From assembly GCF_003033885.1 (NCBI RefSeq), contig NZ_CP024081.1, forward strand, positions 4,776,388 to 4,840,387: DNA of 64,000 nucleotides. The letters run 5' to 3'. The position numbers and the translations under genes are program-made. Of the stretch, positions 46,447 through 56,134 are shown piece by piece. Source of the DNA: Pseudomonas rhizophila. Lineage in GTDB: Bacteria > Pseudomonadota > Gammaproteobacteria > Pseudomonadales > Pseudomonadaceae. The first letter of the stretch is position 1; each line of letters opens with the position of its first letter. Below the pieces are notes generated by a model. The model made no database searches. It saw only the letters and a program-made list of their open reading frames with translations, and was not told the DNA's origin.

Positions 46447-47192
46447 TACTGCTGATTTCAGATTTGCATCTGGAAGAGGAGCGCCCGGACATTACCCGGG
46501 CGTTTCTGGATTTGATCGCCACACGCGCCCGCTCGGCGCAAGCGTTGTACATCCTGGGCGACTTTTTTGAAGCCTGGATCGGCGACGACGCCATGACGCC
46601 GTTCCAGCGTTCCATCTGCCAGGCCCTGCGCGAATTGAGCGACAGCGGCACGGCCATTTTCCTGATGCACGGCAATCGTGACTTCATGCTCGGGCAAGCC
46701 TTCTGCAAAGCGGCCGGCTGCACCCTGCTCAAGGACCCTAGTGTCGTGCAGTTCAACGGCGAACCGGTGCTGCTGATGCACGGCGACAGCCTCTGCACCC
46801 GCGACGAAGGCTACATGAAGTTGCGGCGCTGGCTGCGCAACCCGGTCACGCTGTTCATCCTGCGTCACCTGCCGCTGGGCAGTCGCCAGAAACTGGCGCG
46901 CAAACTGCGCAGCGAAAGCCGCACGCAGACGCGAATGAAAGCCAATGACATCGTCGACATCACGCCCGAAGAGATCCCGCGGATCATGCAGGAATACGGC
47001 GTGAAGACCTTGATCCACGGCCACACCCACCGCCCCGCTATCCATAAGCTGCAACTGGGCGAACACGCTGCCCGGCGCATTGTGCTGGGGGATTGGGACA
47101 AGCAAGGCTGGGCGTTGCAGGTGGATGAACAGGGGTTTGCCTTGGCGCCGTTTGGTTTTGGCAATGCGCAGTTGGCGTTGCCAAGCAACTGA
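46443..47192 (+). CDS. lpxH: UDP-2,3-diacylglucosamine hydrolase
   Basis: 249 residues from a GTG at 46443 that overlaps the ppiB stop (GTGA). Calcineurin-like metallophosphatase motifs are [26 protein letters not shown] and HGHTHRP. It releases lipid X and UMP in lipid A synthesis at the inner face of the inner membrane. Confidence 0.96.
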   Translation: MILLISDLHLEEERPDITRAFLDLIATRARSAQALYILGDFFEAWIGDDAMTPFQRSICQALRELSDSGTAIFLMHGNRDFMLGQAFCKAAGCTLLKDPSVVQFNGEPVLLMHGDSLCTRDEGYMKLRRWLRNPVTLFILRHLPLGSRQKLARKLRSESRTQTRMKANDIVDITPEEIPRIMQEYGVKTLIHGHTHRPAIHKLQLGEHAARRIVLGDWDKQGWALQVDEQGFALAPFGFGNAQLALPSN

Positions 47193-47208
47193 AGAACGCA
47201 GATATCCC

Positions 47209-47313
47209 TTGTGGGAGCAAAGCTTGCTCGCGATGCAGGCGACACGGTTCCACTGCAAGACCCTGTCATCGTTCATCGCGAGCAAGCTTTGCTCCCACAG
47301 GCTCGCTCCCACA
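47209..47313. repeat. REPIN plus an extra half-element
   Basis: TTGTGGGAGCAAAGCTTGCT and its inverted partner AGCAAGCTTTGCTCCCACA end at 47300 and are followed by another GCTCGCTCCCACA half copy, which looks like a partial duplication. Confidence 0.88.
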
Positions 47314-47336
47314 TTGGATTGCATTTCACTTCTGAA

Positions 47337-48866
47337 TCAATGCCCCGCCGACGCAGGCCCCGCCTTCGCCGCAAACGGCGGTTTCGCCAGCCACACCAAC
47401 ACGATCAAGCCCATGAACGCCCAACCCAGCAGCGTGAAGTAATCCACGGTGGAGAGCATGTACGCCTGGCTGTTGAGGATCTGGTCGAGCTGGGCATAAG
47501 CCGGTGTGCTCGCGCCACCGAGATGGTTAAGCGCCTCGCGGGTGGCCGGCTCATAGGTGCTGATGCTTTCACTCAGGTAGGCATGGTGCTGGTCGGCCCG
47601 GCGTATCCAGATCCAGGTGGTCAGCGATGCGGCGAAGCTGCCGCCCAGGGTGCGCAGGAACGTCGCCAGTCCGGCACCATCCGCGATCTGTTGTGGCGGC
47701 AGGTCCGACATCAGGATGCTCAAGGTCGGCATGAAGAACAGCGCCACGCCGATCCCCATGAACAACTGCACCAAAGCGATGTGCTGGAAATCCACTTCGT
47801 TGGTGAACCCGGCGCGCATGAAGCAGCTCAGGCCGATGGCCAGAAACGCCAGCCCGGCCAGCAGGCGCAGGTCGAACTTGTGGGCGTATTTGCCAACGAA
47901 GGGCGACATCAATACCGGCAGGATGCCAATGGGCGCCACCGCCAGCCCGGCCCAGGTGGCGGTGTAGCCCATCTGGGTCTGCAACCACTGCGGCAGGATC
48001 AGGTTGATGCCGAAGAACCCGGCGTAGCCCCCCACCAGCACAATGGTGCCGATGCGAAAGTTGCGGTAGGCGAACAGCCGCAGATTGACCACCGGATGGC
48101 GGTCGGTCATTTCCCAGATCACAAACACGGCCAGGGCAATGACCGAGATCAGCGCACCGATAATGATGAAGTTCGACTCGAACCAATCCAGGTCGTTGCC
48201 TTTGTCGAGGATCACCTGCAGCGCACCGACACCGATGATCAGCGTGATCAACCCCACGTAATCCATTGGCTGGTGGCTGGTGACCACCGGCCGCGCCTTC
48301 AGTTGCTGGCGCACCACCATCACGGCGAAGATCCCGATGGGCACGTTGATGAAGAAGATCCACGGCCAGCTGTAGCTGTCAGTGATCCAGCCGCCGAGGA
48401 TCGGCCCGGCAATCGGCGCCACCACCGTGACCATCGCCAGCAACGCCAGGGCCATGCCGCGCCTGGCCGGCGGATACACGGCAATCAGCAAGGTCTGGGT
48501 CATCGGGTACAACGGCCCGGCCACCAGCCCCTGAAGGACACGAAAGCCAATCAGCTCCGGCATCGAAGTCGAGATACCGCACAGAAACGAGGCGAGCACG
48601 AACAGCAGGGTTGCCCACAAAAACAGCTTCACCTCGCCAAACCGACGGCTGAGCCAGCCGGTCAGCGGCAGCGCGATGGCATTGCTCACCGCGAACGAGG
48701 TGATCACCCAGGTGCCCTGCTCCGAACTGACACCCAGGTTGCCGGAAATGGTCGGCAAAGCGACGTTGGCAATGGTGGTGTCGAGCACTTGCATGAACGT
48801 CGCCAACGACAGCCCGATGGTGCTGAGCAACAGGCTGGGCGGCGTGAAGGACGCGTTATTGCTCAT
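47337..48866 (-). CDS. EmrB/QacA-type MFS drug exporter
   Basis: 509 residues with about 14 hydrophobic helices, DHA2 family. MQVLDTTIANVALPTISG in helix 1 and GWLSRRFGEVKLFLW in loop 2-3 are family motifs. It is the inner-membrane pump of a tripartite system with the EmrA-like and outer-membrane genes upstream. It is separated from the emrA-like gene by 200 bp that contains a REPIN, so its level may be set separately. Confidence 0.93.
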   Translation of the reverse strand: MSNNASFTPPSLLLSTIGLSLATFMQVLDTTIANVALPTISGNLGVSSEQGTWVITSFAVSNAIALPLTGWLSRRFGEVKLFLWATLLFVLASFLCGISTSMPELIGFRVLQGLVAGPLYPMTQTLLIAVYPPARRGMALALLAMVTVVAPIAGPILGGWITDSYSWPWIFFINVPIGIFAVMVVRQQLKARPVVTSHQPMDYVGLITLIIGVGALQVILDKGNDLDWFESNFIIIGALISVIALAVFVIWEMTDRHPVVNLRLFAYRNFRIGTIVLVGGYAGFFGINLILPQWLQTQMGYTATWAGLAVAPIGILPVLMSPFVGKYAHKFDLRLLAGLAFLAIGLSCFMRAGFTNEVDFQHIALVQLFMGIGVALFFMPTLSILMSDLPPQQIADGAGLATFLRTLGGSFAASLTTWIWIRRADQHHAYLSESISTYEPATREALNHLGGASTPAYAQLDQILNSQAYMLSTVDYFTLLGWAFMGLIVLVWLAKPPFAAKAGPASAGH

Positions 48867-48937
48867 TGCGAAATCCTATGAAGCGAAACGGACATGACAA
48901 AGTCGCGCAAAAGTCCCGGTTGAAATGGGGGACAAAA

Positions 48938-49029
48938 CTGTGGGAGCGAGCCTGCTCGCGATGGCGGTTTGTCAGTCGCCATCAACCCTGGCTGATCCAC
49001 CGCTATCGCGAGCAGGCTCGCTCCCACAG
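48938..49029. repeat. REPIN inside the efflux operon
   Basis: CTGTGGGAGCGAGCCTGCTC and its inverted partner around a short spacer, between the EmrA-like and EmrB-like genes. Confidence 0.92.
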
Positions 49030-49066
49030 GTTCAGGTCATTACCCAAGTCGCCAGGCATGGCTACC

Positions 49067-50269
49067 TCAGCGCTGCGCGGTCTTGCTGGCAGCGGCACTG
49101 TTTTCGTGAATCAACCGGGTGATCATCGCGTCGGCGTCGACCAGTTGCCGGTCATAGACCTGGGTGCTGAAAGAGGCTTGTTTCGGTGGTTGCTGGGCCA
49201 GCACCGGACCACTCTGGTCGCGCAGGTTGACATCGACCTGGGTCGACAGGCCGACCCGCAGCGGATGCTTGGCCAATTCCTGGGCGTTGATATGAATACG
49301 CACCGGCACCCGCTGCACGATCTTGATCCAGTTGCCGGTGGCGTTCTGCGCTGGCAACAACGCGAACGCGCTGCCGGTGCCCGCACCGAGACTGTCGACG
49401 GTGCCGCTGTACTTCACGTCGCTGCCATAGAGGTCGGTTTCGATGTCCACCGGCTGGCCGATGCGCATGTCCCGCAGCTGGGTTTCCTTGAAGTTGGCGT
49501 CAATCCATAACTGATCCAGCGGAATCACCGCCATCAGCGCCGTGCCCGGCTGCACCCGCTGGCCCAACTGCACCGTGCGCTTGGCGACGTATCCGGTGAC
49601 CGGCGCGATCAAGGTGCTGCGGGCGTTGGTCAGGTAGGCCTGACGCAATTGCGCGGCGGCCGATTGCACGTCTGGATGGGAAGCCACCACGGTGTCATCC
49701 ACCAAGGCACTGGAGGTCTTGAGTTGCTGTCTGGCGTTGGCCAACGCATTCTGCGCCGAGGTCAAATCGTCACGGGCGTGGGACAGTTCCTCCCGGGAAA
49801 TCGCCCCACCGGCCGCCAGGTTCTTGCGTCGGTTGTAGTTCTCCTGGGCCTTCTGGACCTCGGCCTCCTGGGCTTTGACCTGGGCGCGCATGCCATCGAC
49901 GTTGCTGTACAAGCCACGCACCTGGCGCACGGTACGGGCCAGGTTGGCCTGGGCACTTTGCAGCCCGACCTCGGCGTCGTTCGGGTCGAACTGCACCAGC
50001 ACCTGGCCTTCGCGCACCAGGTCACCGTCGTCGGCACCGATGCTCACCACGGTGCCGGTGACCTGCGGCGTGATTTCCACCACGTTGCCGTTCACATAGG
50101 CATCGTCGGTGCTCTCACTCCAGCGGCCATACAGTTCGTGCCAGGCCCAGACGCCCAGGCCACCCAGGACGACAATCAGTGCCAGTCCCAGCAGCATCAG
50201 CTTGCGCTTGCGCGGGTTGCTGCTGTCCTGGGCAGTTTCAGAGGGTTGGGTAGTTTCGGCAGTAGCCAT
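49067..50269 (-). CDS. EmrA/HlyD-type membrane fusion protein
   Basis: 400 residues. One N-terminal transmembrane helix (~27-47), a lipoyl/barrel-sandwich domain (GTVVSIGADDGDLVREGQ), a long coiled-coil hairpin (~100-200) and a C-terminal barrel. It bridges the EmrB-like pump to the outer-membrane channel. It lies 15 bp after the channel gene. Confidence 0.93.
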   Translation of the reverse strand: MATAETTQPSETAQDSSNPRKRKLMLLGLALIVVLGGLGVWAWHELYGRWSESTDDAYVNGNVVEITPQVTGTVVSIGADDGDLVREGQVLVQFDPNDAEVGLQSAQANLARTVRQVRGLYSNVDGMRAQVKAQEAEVQKAQENYNRRKNLAAGGAISREELSHARDDLTSAQNALANARQQLKTSSALVDDTVVASHPDVQSAAAQLRQAYLTNARSTLIAPVTGYVAKRTVQLGQRVQPGTALMAVIPLDQLWIDANFKETQLRDMRIGQPVDIETDLYGSDVKYSGTVDSLGAGTGSAFALLPAQNATGNWIKIVQRVPVRIHINAQELAKHPLRVGLSTQVDVNLRDQSGPVLAQQPPKQASFSTQVYDRQLVDADAMITRLIHENSAAASKTAQR

Positions 50270-50284
50270 GACAAGTACCTCGAA

Positions 50285-51754
50285 TCAGTTGTGCGGCGTG
50301 GTGGAGGCTGGCGTGGCCGAAGCCAGGGTGTCGGCCTCGAAGCCACCGCCCAGGGCCTGCATCAGTTGGATCGACAGGTCGATCTGCTCGGCATTCAGGT
50401 TCGCCAGTTGGCGCTGCGCCTGGAGCAATTGCTGCTCGATGCTCAGCACGTCCAGGTAATTTCCGATGCCGGAGCCATAGCGCTGGACCACGGTGTCGTA
50501 AGAGTTCTGTGCGATATCGGTAGCGTGTTGCTGCGCGGCGATCTGCCGTGCGATGTCGCGCAACTGGTTGATGGTGTCGCTGACATCTCCAAGGGCCTTG
50601 ACCAGGCTCTTGTTGTACTGCGCCACCGCCATGTCGTAATCGGCATCTCTGGCATCCAGGTCCGCCCGCAGTCGCCCACCGTCGAAGATCGGCAGCGACA
50701 CCGTCGGCGCCACGTTGAAAAAGCGGCTGGCCGAACCGAACATCGCGTCTCCCAACAACGACTGCACCCCCGCCGCCGCGCTCAGGTTGAGGTTGGGGTA
50801 GAACTGAGTCTTGCCGGCTTCAATGTCCTTGCCCGCAGCCTCGACTCGCCAACGACCGGCGACCAGATCCGGACGACGGCCCAGCAATTCGGCTGGCAGG
50901 TTCGACGGCAGGGCAACGGCGCTGGCTTGCAGCACGTGAGGGCGAGCAATTTCATTGCCGCGGTCCGGCCCCTTGCCCAACAGCACCGCCAAGGCGATTT
51001 TTGCGCTTTGCAGGCGTTTTTCTGCGTCGATCCGGCTCGCATCGGCGCTGGCTTCCAGGCTTTCTGTCTGCTGGAACTGATATTCGCTGTCGATCCCGGC
51101 GCTGAGGCGGCGCTTGCCCAGATCGAGCATTTGCCGGGTGCGCTTGAGGTCCTCGGAGGCCAGGTCATAAATGATATGGGCCTGCCCCAGATCGCTGTAG
51201 GCCCTCGCCACGTCAGCGGCGAGCGTCAGGCGTGCGGCCTGCCGGTCGATCTCGGCGGCGCGGGCCTGGCCCAGGGCCGCTTCCCAGGCCGCACGCTGGC
51301 CGCCCCAGAGATCGAAGTTGTAATTGAAATCCACGCCCAGCGAACGCAGGGTGCTGTACGCCCCGCCCTGCCCTTGCGGGTCCTGGTCACGGGCCAGCCG
51401 CGAACGGCTGACACTGGCGCTGGCGTCCAGGGTCGGCATGCGCGCCGCATTGGCGGCGTAGGCAGCGGCACTGGCCTGATGCACCCGGGCGCTGGCGATC
51501 TGCATGTCCGGGCTGTCGCGCAACGCTTCGTGGATCAGACCGTCGAGTTGTGGATCGCCGAGGCTTTTCCACCAATCGCTTTTCGGCCAGGACGCGGGTG
51601 ACAGCATGACGCCGTTGAGAGACTGCCCGGCCTTGAGATTTTGAGCCTCAAGGCGGACGCCTTCGGTATTCAGGCCGCTGTAACTGGCACAACCGGCCAG
51701 GCTCATGGCCAGCAACACCAGGCTGATGCGGGTACGCAAGGTTTTACGACTCAT
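50285..51754 (-). CDS. Outer-membrane efflux lipoprotein (NodT/OprM family)
   Basis: 489 residues. Lipobox MSLAGC with Cys22, then two OEP repeats with long helices and beta-barrel segments, as in the TolC/OprM fold. It is the outer channel of the tripartite exporter. Start ATG 51754 overlaps the marR stop by 4 bp, so it is translationally coupled to the regulator. Confidence 0.93.
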   Translation of the reverse strand: MSRKTLRTRISLVLLAMSLAGCASYSGLNTEGVRLEAQNLKAGQSLNGVMLSPASWPKSDWWKSLGDPQLDGLIHEALRDSPDMQIASARVHQASAAAYAANAARMPTLDASASVSRSRLARDQDPQGQGGAYSTLRSLGVDFNYNFDLWGGQRAAWEAALGQARAAEIDRQAARLTLAADVARAYSDLGQAHIIYDLASEDLKRTRQMLDLGKRRLSAGIDSEYQFQQTESLEASADASRIDAEKRLQSAKIALAVLLGKGPDRGNEIARPHVLQASAVALPSNLPAELLGRRPDLVAGRWRVEAAGKDIEAGKTQFYPNLNLSAAAGVQSLLGDAMFGSASRFFNVAPTVSLPIFDGGRLRADLDARDADYDMAVAQYNKSLVKALGDVSDTINQLRDIARQIAAQQHATDIAQNSYDTVVQRYGSGIGNYLDVLSIEQQLLQAQRQLANLNAEQIDLSIQLMQALGGGFEADTLASATPASTTPHN

Positions 51755-52224
51755 TTGTCCCCCAACCGCAACACGGTGATGGGATCACCGGCGGCAAGCA
51801 GAATTTTCTTGAGGATTTGTTCGAGGATTTGCAACTCCTCGCGGCTGATGGCGCCCGCCAACTGGTTCATGGCATCGGCGCCGATAACAGGCAGGCGATC
51901 GGCCAGGGCCTGGCCGGCTTCGGTCAGCACCAGTCGCACCTGCCGCCGGTCATCCGCCGAGCGCTGGCGGATCAGAAAACCTTTCTGCTCCAGACGATCG
52001 ACCATTCGCGTCATTGAGCCGCTGTCCAGGGACAGGTACCGACACAGCTCGACCGGCGTGTCGATGCCGTGCTGGGCCATGATGATCAACACCTTGAACT
52101 GCGCGGCGGTGATGCCGACGGGTTCCATGTGGGTATCGATGATTCGGTCTTTGAGCAGCGCGGCACGACCGAGCAGCATGCCGAGGTGGCAATTGTGGAA
52201 ATCGTCCGGGGTGAAATGTTTCAT
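51751..52224 (-). CDS. MarR-family repressor of the efflux operon
   Basis: 157 residues with a central winged helix (VELCRYLSLDSGSMTRMVDRL) and the wing motif RSADDRRQVRLVLTEAG. First gene of the leftward operon. Two identical 12-bp palindromes immediately upstream are its probable operators, giving autorepression lifted by an exported toxic ligand such as a phenolic. Confidence 0.93.
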   Translation of the reverse strand: MKHFTPDDFHNCHLGMLLGRAALLKDRIIDTHMEPVGITAAQFKVLIIMAQHGIDTPVELCRYLSLDSGSMTRMVDRLEQKGFLIRQRSADDRRQVRLVLTEAGQALADRLPVIGADAMNQLAGAISREELQILEQILKKILLAAGDPITVLRLGDK

Positions 52225-52237
52225 CTGACCACCTTTT

Positions 52238-52284
52238 ACTGCCTAGGCAGTGAATGTATGTCGAGATGTTACTGCCTAGGCAGC
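52238..52284. promoter_or_regulatory. Twin MarR operators
   Basis: ACTGCCTAGGCAGT at 52238-52251 is a perfect palindrome; ACTGCCTAGGCAGC at 52271-52284 repeats it with one change. Centres are 33 bp apart, about three helical turns, just upstream of the marR start at 52224. Confidence 0.85.
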
Positions 52285-52341
52285 AAATGTCAAACAAATA
52301 GTTAGCTTGCTATGCACAACCCGACAAACGCAGATAAAAAA

Positions 52342-52431
52342 TGTGGGAGCGAGCCTGCTCGCGATAGCGTCGTGACAGTCAACATTGAGTCGGCTGATAC
52401 ATCGCTATCGCGAGCAGGCTCGCTCCCACAG
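52342..52431. repeat. REPIN (inverted REP pair)
   Basis: TGTGGGAGCGAGCCTGCTCG and inverted CGAGCAGGCTCGCTCCCACA around a ~40-bp spacer, between the efflux operon promoter and the tamB stop. Confidence 0.92.
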
Positions 52432-52447
52432 GAGGTGGCGCGAAGGC

Positions 52448-55400
52448 TTAGAAATCGCGCTTGTAGAAGATATCCAGGGAGCTGGCGACGCCGCTGGCGG
52501 CTTCCAGGTACACCCGCTTGCTGAGTTTGTAGCGCAGGGCGATGGTGTTGGCCGGTTCGAACACGCCGACGCCGTAACGCAGGCTGAGTTTTTCCGTCAG
52601 ATTGCCGCTGGCCACGACACTGGTGGCATCGCCGCTGCCCTGGGTGTCGAGCTGGAAATCCTCGATGCCCAGATTGTTGGCGAGGCTGGTGGTCACCCCC
52701 GCACTGCCCATCAGCCCCAGGCCCAGTGCCGCCTGGGCGAGCATGTTGTTGTCCTCGCCCGTGGTGCTCAGCGGCCGGCCGAGTACCAGATAAGACAACG
52801 CCTGTTCCTGGCTCATGGCCGGTTCAGAGAAGATTTGCGTGGTCGGCTGTTCGGCGCTGCCGCTCAAACGAATGCCGGCGATCACGTCGTCGGTCTGGCG
52901 AATCGCTTCGATATCCAGGTAAGGCTGGTCGATGGGCCCGGCGAACAACAGCCGCGCCCGACGCACCGTCAGCCGTTGCCCATAGGCCCGGTAGCGACCG
53001 TCGTTGAGCCAGAGCTCACCGCGAGTGTCCATGTTGTCGCCGATGTGCACCTGGCCTTTTACGTTGGCCGTCAGGCCGAAGCCCGAAAACGCGAGCTTTT
53101 CCTGGCCCACGATCACATCGATGTCCATCGCCATGGCCATCGGTGTCTTGCCCTCCTCGGTCTGGTGGCCAACGATCACCGTATCATCCGACACCTTGAC
53201 GGTAGACGGCGGCAGTTCGCGCACGGTGATTTCGCCTTTGGGCACCAGGACCTTGCCGGCGATGGAAAGCCGCTCGCCCTGCAACGTGATGGTCAGGTCC
53301 GGCGCCACCTCCAGCACCGCGTAAGGTTCGACGGTGACCGGCAATTGCGAACCCTTGAGCGCCAGGTTCATGCTCAGGGCTTCGCCCCAGCCGATGTCCC
53401 CGGTCAAGCTGCCTCGGCCGACCTTGCCACTTTTCCAGTCACCGTTGAGGCGCACCGTTTCACCGGCAATCGTTGCGCGCATCTGCAAGTCTTCGAGGCT
53501 GACCGGCAGTTCCGGACCGGACACTTCGCCATCGCTGATCAACAGGTTGCCGTTGACCTGGGGCGCCAACAAACCACCCGACAGCGTGCCGCTGCCATTC
53601 AGGTGACCGGTGAGGGTTTCCACCATCGGCAGGAATGGCCGCGCCACGGACAAGTCCAGGCCGCTCAGGCGGAATGAGCCGCTCAGCGGTTTGCTGGCCG
53701 GCAACGGGTTGATCTGCGCCTGGAGCATCAGTTCGCCCAGCTTGGCCCCAACGAAATTCAGGCTGGTGTCGATCCGTTTGGGCGTCAGGCGACTGTCGAG
53801 GGTCAAGGTCTGGTAGGGGAAGTCCAGCCATTGCTCAGCGTCGCGGTCCTTGTCCCGGATCCGCAAAGTGCCGCCGCTGGCGTCCACCAGAATACGCCCG
53901 TTCGGGCCGCTGGCCGGCAGGTCCAGTTGCAGGTCGGCGTTGAGTCGGCCCTGCCAGGCAAAATCCTTGGGCATCCACTGGGCCAGGCTTTCGATGGGGA
54001 ATTGCTTGAGGTGATAGCGCAGCTTCGGCTCCGGCATCAGGCGCTGATCCTCACCACACAGGCTGGCCTCGCCGGAACGCCAACAGTGGGCCCCCAGGTT
54101 GAGCGTGCCATTGGCCAGGCGCTCCAGCTTGGCCGGGGCTTGCAGCCGCCAGGCCTGGCCGCCGGCCTGCACATTGCCACTGCTGAGGCGCCCTCGCCAG
54201 TTGCCTTGGTCGTGCACGCCATCGAGCGCCAGGGCCGTTTCCAGCTGTGGCCCTTGCAGGTCGAGGGTCAGTTTTTGCTGCCTGATGTCGCCCTGCCCGC
54301 TCACCGTCAGGACACCGAGCGACGTGTCACCCGCCCGAATGCCGCTGGCCTTGAGGTCAACCTTGCCGCGCTGCGCGCTGTCGAGGGTCGCATCCAGGTT
54401 CAGGCTTTGCAGGCGGTTGTCCTGCAACGCCAGTTGCGTGCCTTGCAGGTCGAGCTTGCCTTGGGGGGCCTTGAGTGTCCCGGCCACGTTGAGGCGACCG
54501 ACCAGTTGGCCGCGCAATTGCGGCCAGAGTTGGGCCAGGCGCGAGAGTTTGATATCGATCTGACCGCTGAGTTTTTCTTGCAGGCTGCCCGTGCCGTTGA
54601 TGCGGTTGTCACCCAGGCGAATGTCCAGCGCGCTGAGGTTCCACTGCTCGCCAACACCGTTGGCCTTGGCCTGGAACAGCGCCGGTTGGCCGCGCAACTT
54701 GCCCTTGAGGTCCAGGTCCGCATCAAGCTCCAGGCGGTCGTTTTTCATCGAACCCTTGCTGCGCAACGGCCCGGCCAGGGTGCCGGGCAGCTCCCCCAGC
54801 CAGTACGCCGGGTTGATGGCCGACAGTTCCAGCGCCGTGTCCCAGGCGATGCCGTCGGCAAACTCAAGGTTCAGATGGCCTTCGGCCTTGCCCTGCCCGG
54901 CGGCGAGTTTGAGTTCCGGCAAATGGATTGTCGTCAGGTCGCCGCTGAATGGGCTGTCCAGGCTGAACGCTCCGGCGGGACCGTCCAGCGCCGCCTGGAA
55001 ATTGCCCAGGTACTTGCCATCGGTATACGACACCTCACCGTTGAAACTGCGCAGCGTCACTTGCGGCTCGTCGATCAGCGGATAGAGGCGATGCCAAGGG
55101 AAGTCCAGCCAGGCGATTTTCGCCTCGGCGCTCAGGCCTTCGCGCCAGTCCAACTGGCCGGTGAGCTTGAGGTATTGCTGATCACTGGCGTTGAGGTCCA
55201 GGCCGGCGATCTGCGCACCGTTGGCGTCCACTTTGCCTTGCAGCAGCAAGGCCACCGGGCCTTTTTCGGCGGGCAACGTTGCCTTGCCAAGCAACTGGTA
55301 GCCGCTGTTCAGATCGCCTTCGCCCGTCAGCTCCAACTGATTGAGCATCAGGGTATCCGGCAGATCGGCGCCGGCCCTGAAGCCGTCAGCGGTAATGCGT

Positions 55401-56134
55401 ACCTTGGCCGGCAGGTTGTCCGCCAGCGGTTGCAGCTCACCGACCAACCGGCCTTGCAGATAGCCGCTGCTGTCGGCGTTGATGTTGAGGGTTTTGAGCA
55501 GATTGCCATCGATGTTCAGGTCCAGCGTCCAAGGCGTGGCGCCTGGCGCTGGCAAGGTCAACCGGCCCAGGGCCTTCAGCGGCCAGTCGCCGCCGGGTTG
55601 CAGCAAACCGGACAGCTTCAGGCTCAGTTCGTCGCGCTGCAGCTGCACCGAGTCGATCTGCAGACCCTGGGCGGTCCAATGCGCGGCCAGTTGCAAGCCC
55701 TTGAGCTGTTCGCTGCCATTGAACAACAGGCTGCCGACTTGCACGTCGCCCAGTTCCAGGGCAAGCGGCAGGTTCAGGTCCGGCAAGGTGATCGGACCGC
55801 TGCTCGGTTCGTCAGCGGGCGGAGGAAATTGCAGGCTGACCTTATCGGCCTTGAGCTGATCGATGCACAGGGTCATGCGCGCCAGGCATAGCGGCGACCA
55901 GGCGAAAATCACCTGATCGAGTTCCACTCGGCTGCTGTCCTGCTGCCACAACAGGTGGTCGGCACTCCACTGGCCGCCCAACCGTCCCTGAAAATTATCC
56001 GAACTCAAACCCGGCACAACACCAAGCGCCCAACGGCTGCCCCATTGCGTGCCGAGCACGATGCTCAGGGTCAGCAAGACCATCAGCAGCAACGTGCCAA
56101 GCGCCAGCAGCGCTATTTTCAAACCACGATTCAC
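52448..56134 (-). CDS. tamB: Translocation and assembly module protein TamB
   Basis: 1228 residues from a GTG at 56134 that overlaps the tamA stop (GTGA). One N-terminal transmembrane anchor (KIALLALGTLLLMVLLTL) is followed by ~1000 residues of repetitive beta-strand (AsmA/VPS13-like lipid-channel) sequence and a conserved C-terminal DUF490 domain ending in IFYKRDF. It spans the periplasm and works with TamA in outer-membrane lipid transport and protein assembly. Confidence 0.95.
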   Translation of the reverse strand: MNRGLKIALLALGTLLLMVLLTLSIVLGTQWGSRWALGVVPGLSSDNFQGRLGGQWSADHLLWQQDSSRVELDQVIFAWSPLCLARMTLCIDQLKADKVSLQFPPPADEPSSGPITLPDLNLPLALELGDVQVGSLLFNGSEQLKGLQLAAHWTAQGLQIDSVQLQRDELSLKLSGLLQPGGDWPLKALGRLTLPAPGATPWTLDLNIDGNLLKTLNINADSSGYLQGRLVGELQPLADNLPAKVRITADGFRAGADLPDTLMLNQLELTGEGDLNSGYQLLGKATLPAEKGPVALLLQGKVDANGAQIAGLDLNASDQQYLKLTGQLDWREGLSAEAKIAWLDFPWHRLYPLIDEPQVTLRSFNGEVSYTDGKYLGNFQAALDGPAGAFSLDSPFSGDLTTIHLPELKLAAGQGKAEGHLNLEFADGIAWDTALELSAINPAYWLGELPGTLAGPLRSKGSMKNDRLELDADLDLKGKLRGQPALFQAKANGVGEQWNLSALDIRLGDNRINGTGSLQEKLSGQIDIKLSRLAQLWPQLRGQLVGRLNVAGTLKAPQGKLDLQGTQLALQDNRLQSLNLDATLDSAQRGKVDLKASGIRAGDTSLGVLTVSGQGDIRQQKLTLDLQGPQLETALALDGVHDQGNWRGRLSSGNVQAGGQAWRLQAPAKLERLANGTLNLGAHCWRSGEASLCGEDQRLMPEPKLRYHLKQFPIESLAQWMPKDFAWQGRLNADLQLDLPASGPNGRILVDASGGTLRIRDKDRDAEQWLDFPYQTLTLDSRLTPKRIDTSLNFVGAKLGELMLQAQINPLPASKPLSGSFRLSGLDLSVARPFLPMVETLTGHLNGSGTLSGGLLAPQVNGNLLISDGEVSGPELPVSLEDLQMRATIAGETVRLNGDWKSGKVGRGSLTGDIGWGEALSMNLALKGSQLPVTVEPYAVLEVAPDLTITLQGERLSIAGKVLVPKGEITVRELPPSTVKVSDDTVIVGHQTEEGKTPMAMAMDIDVIVGQEKLAFSGFGLTANVKGQVHIGDNMDTRGELWLNDGRYRAYGQRLTVRRARLLFAGPIDQPYLDIEAIRQTDDVIAGIRLSGSAEQPTTQIFSEPAMSQEQALSYLVLGRPLSTTGEDNNMLAQAALGLGLMGSAGVTTSLANNLGIEDFQLDTQGSGDATSVVASGNLTEKLSLRYGVGVFEPANTIALRYKLSKRVYLEAASGVASSLDIFYKRDF

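Noticed and set aside
53831..55891. 686-codon plus-strand open frame opposite tamB
   Set aside because: Shadow of the TamB coding strand; no ribosome site and composition dominated by Gln/Leu as expected from the complement.
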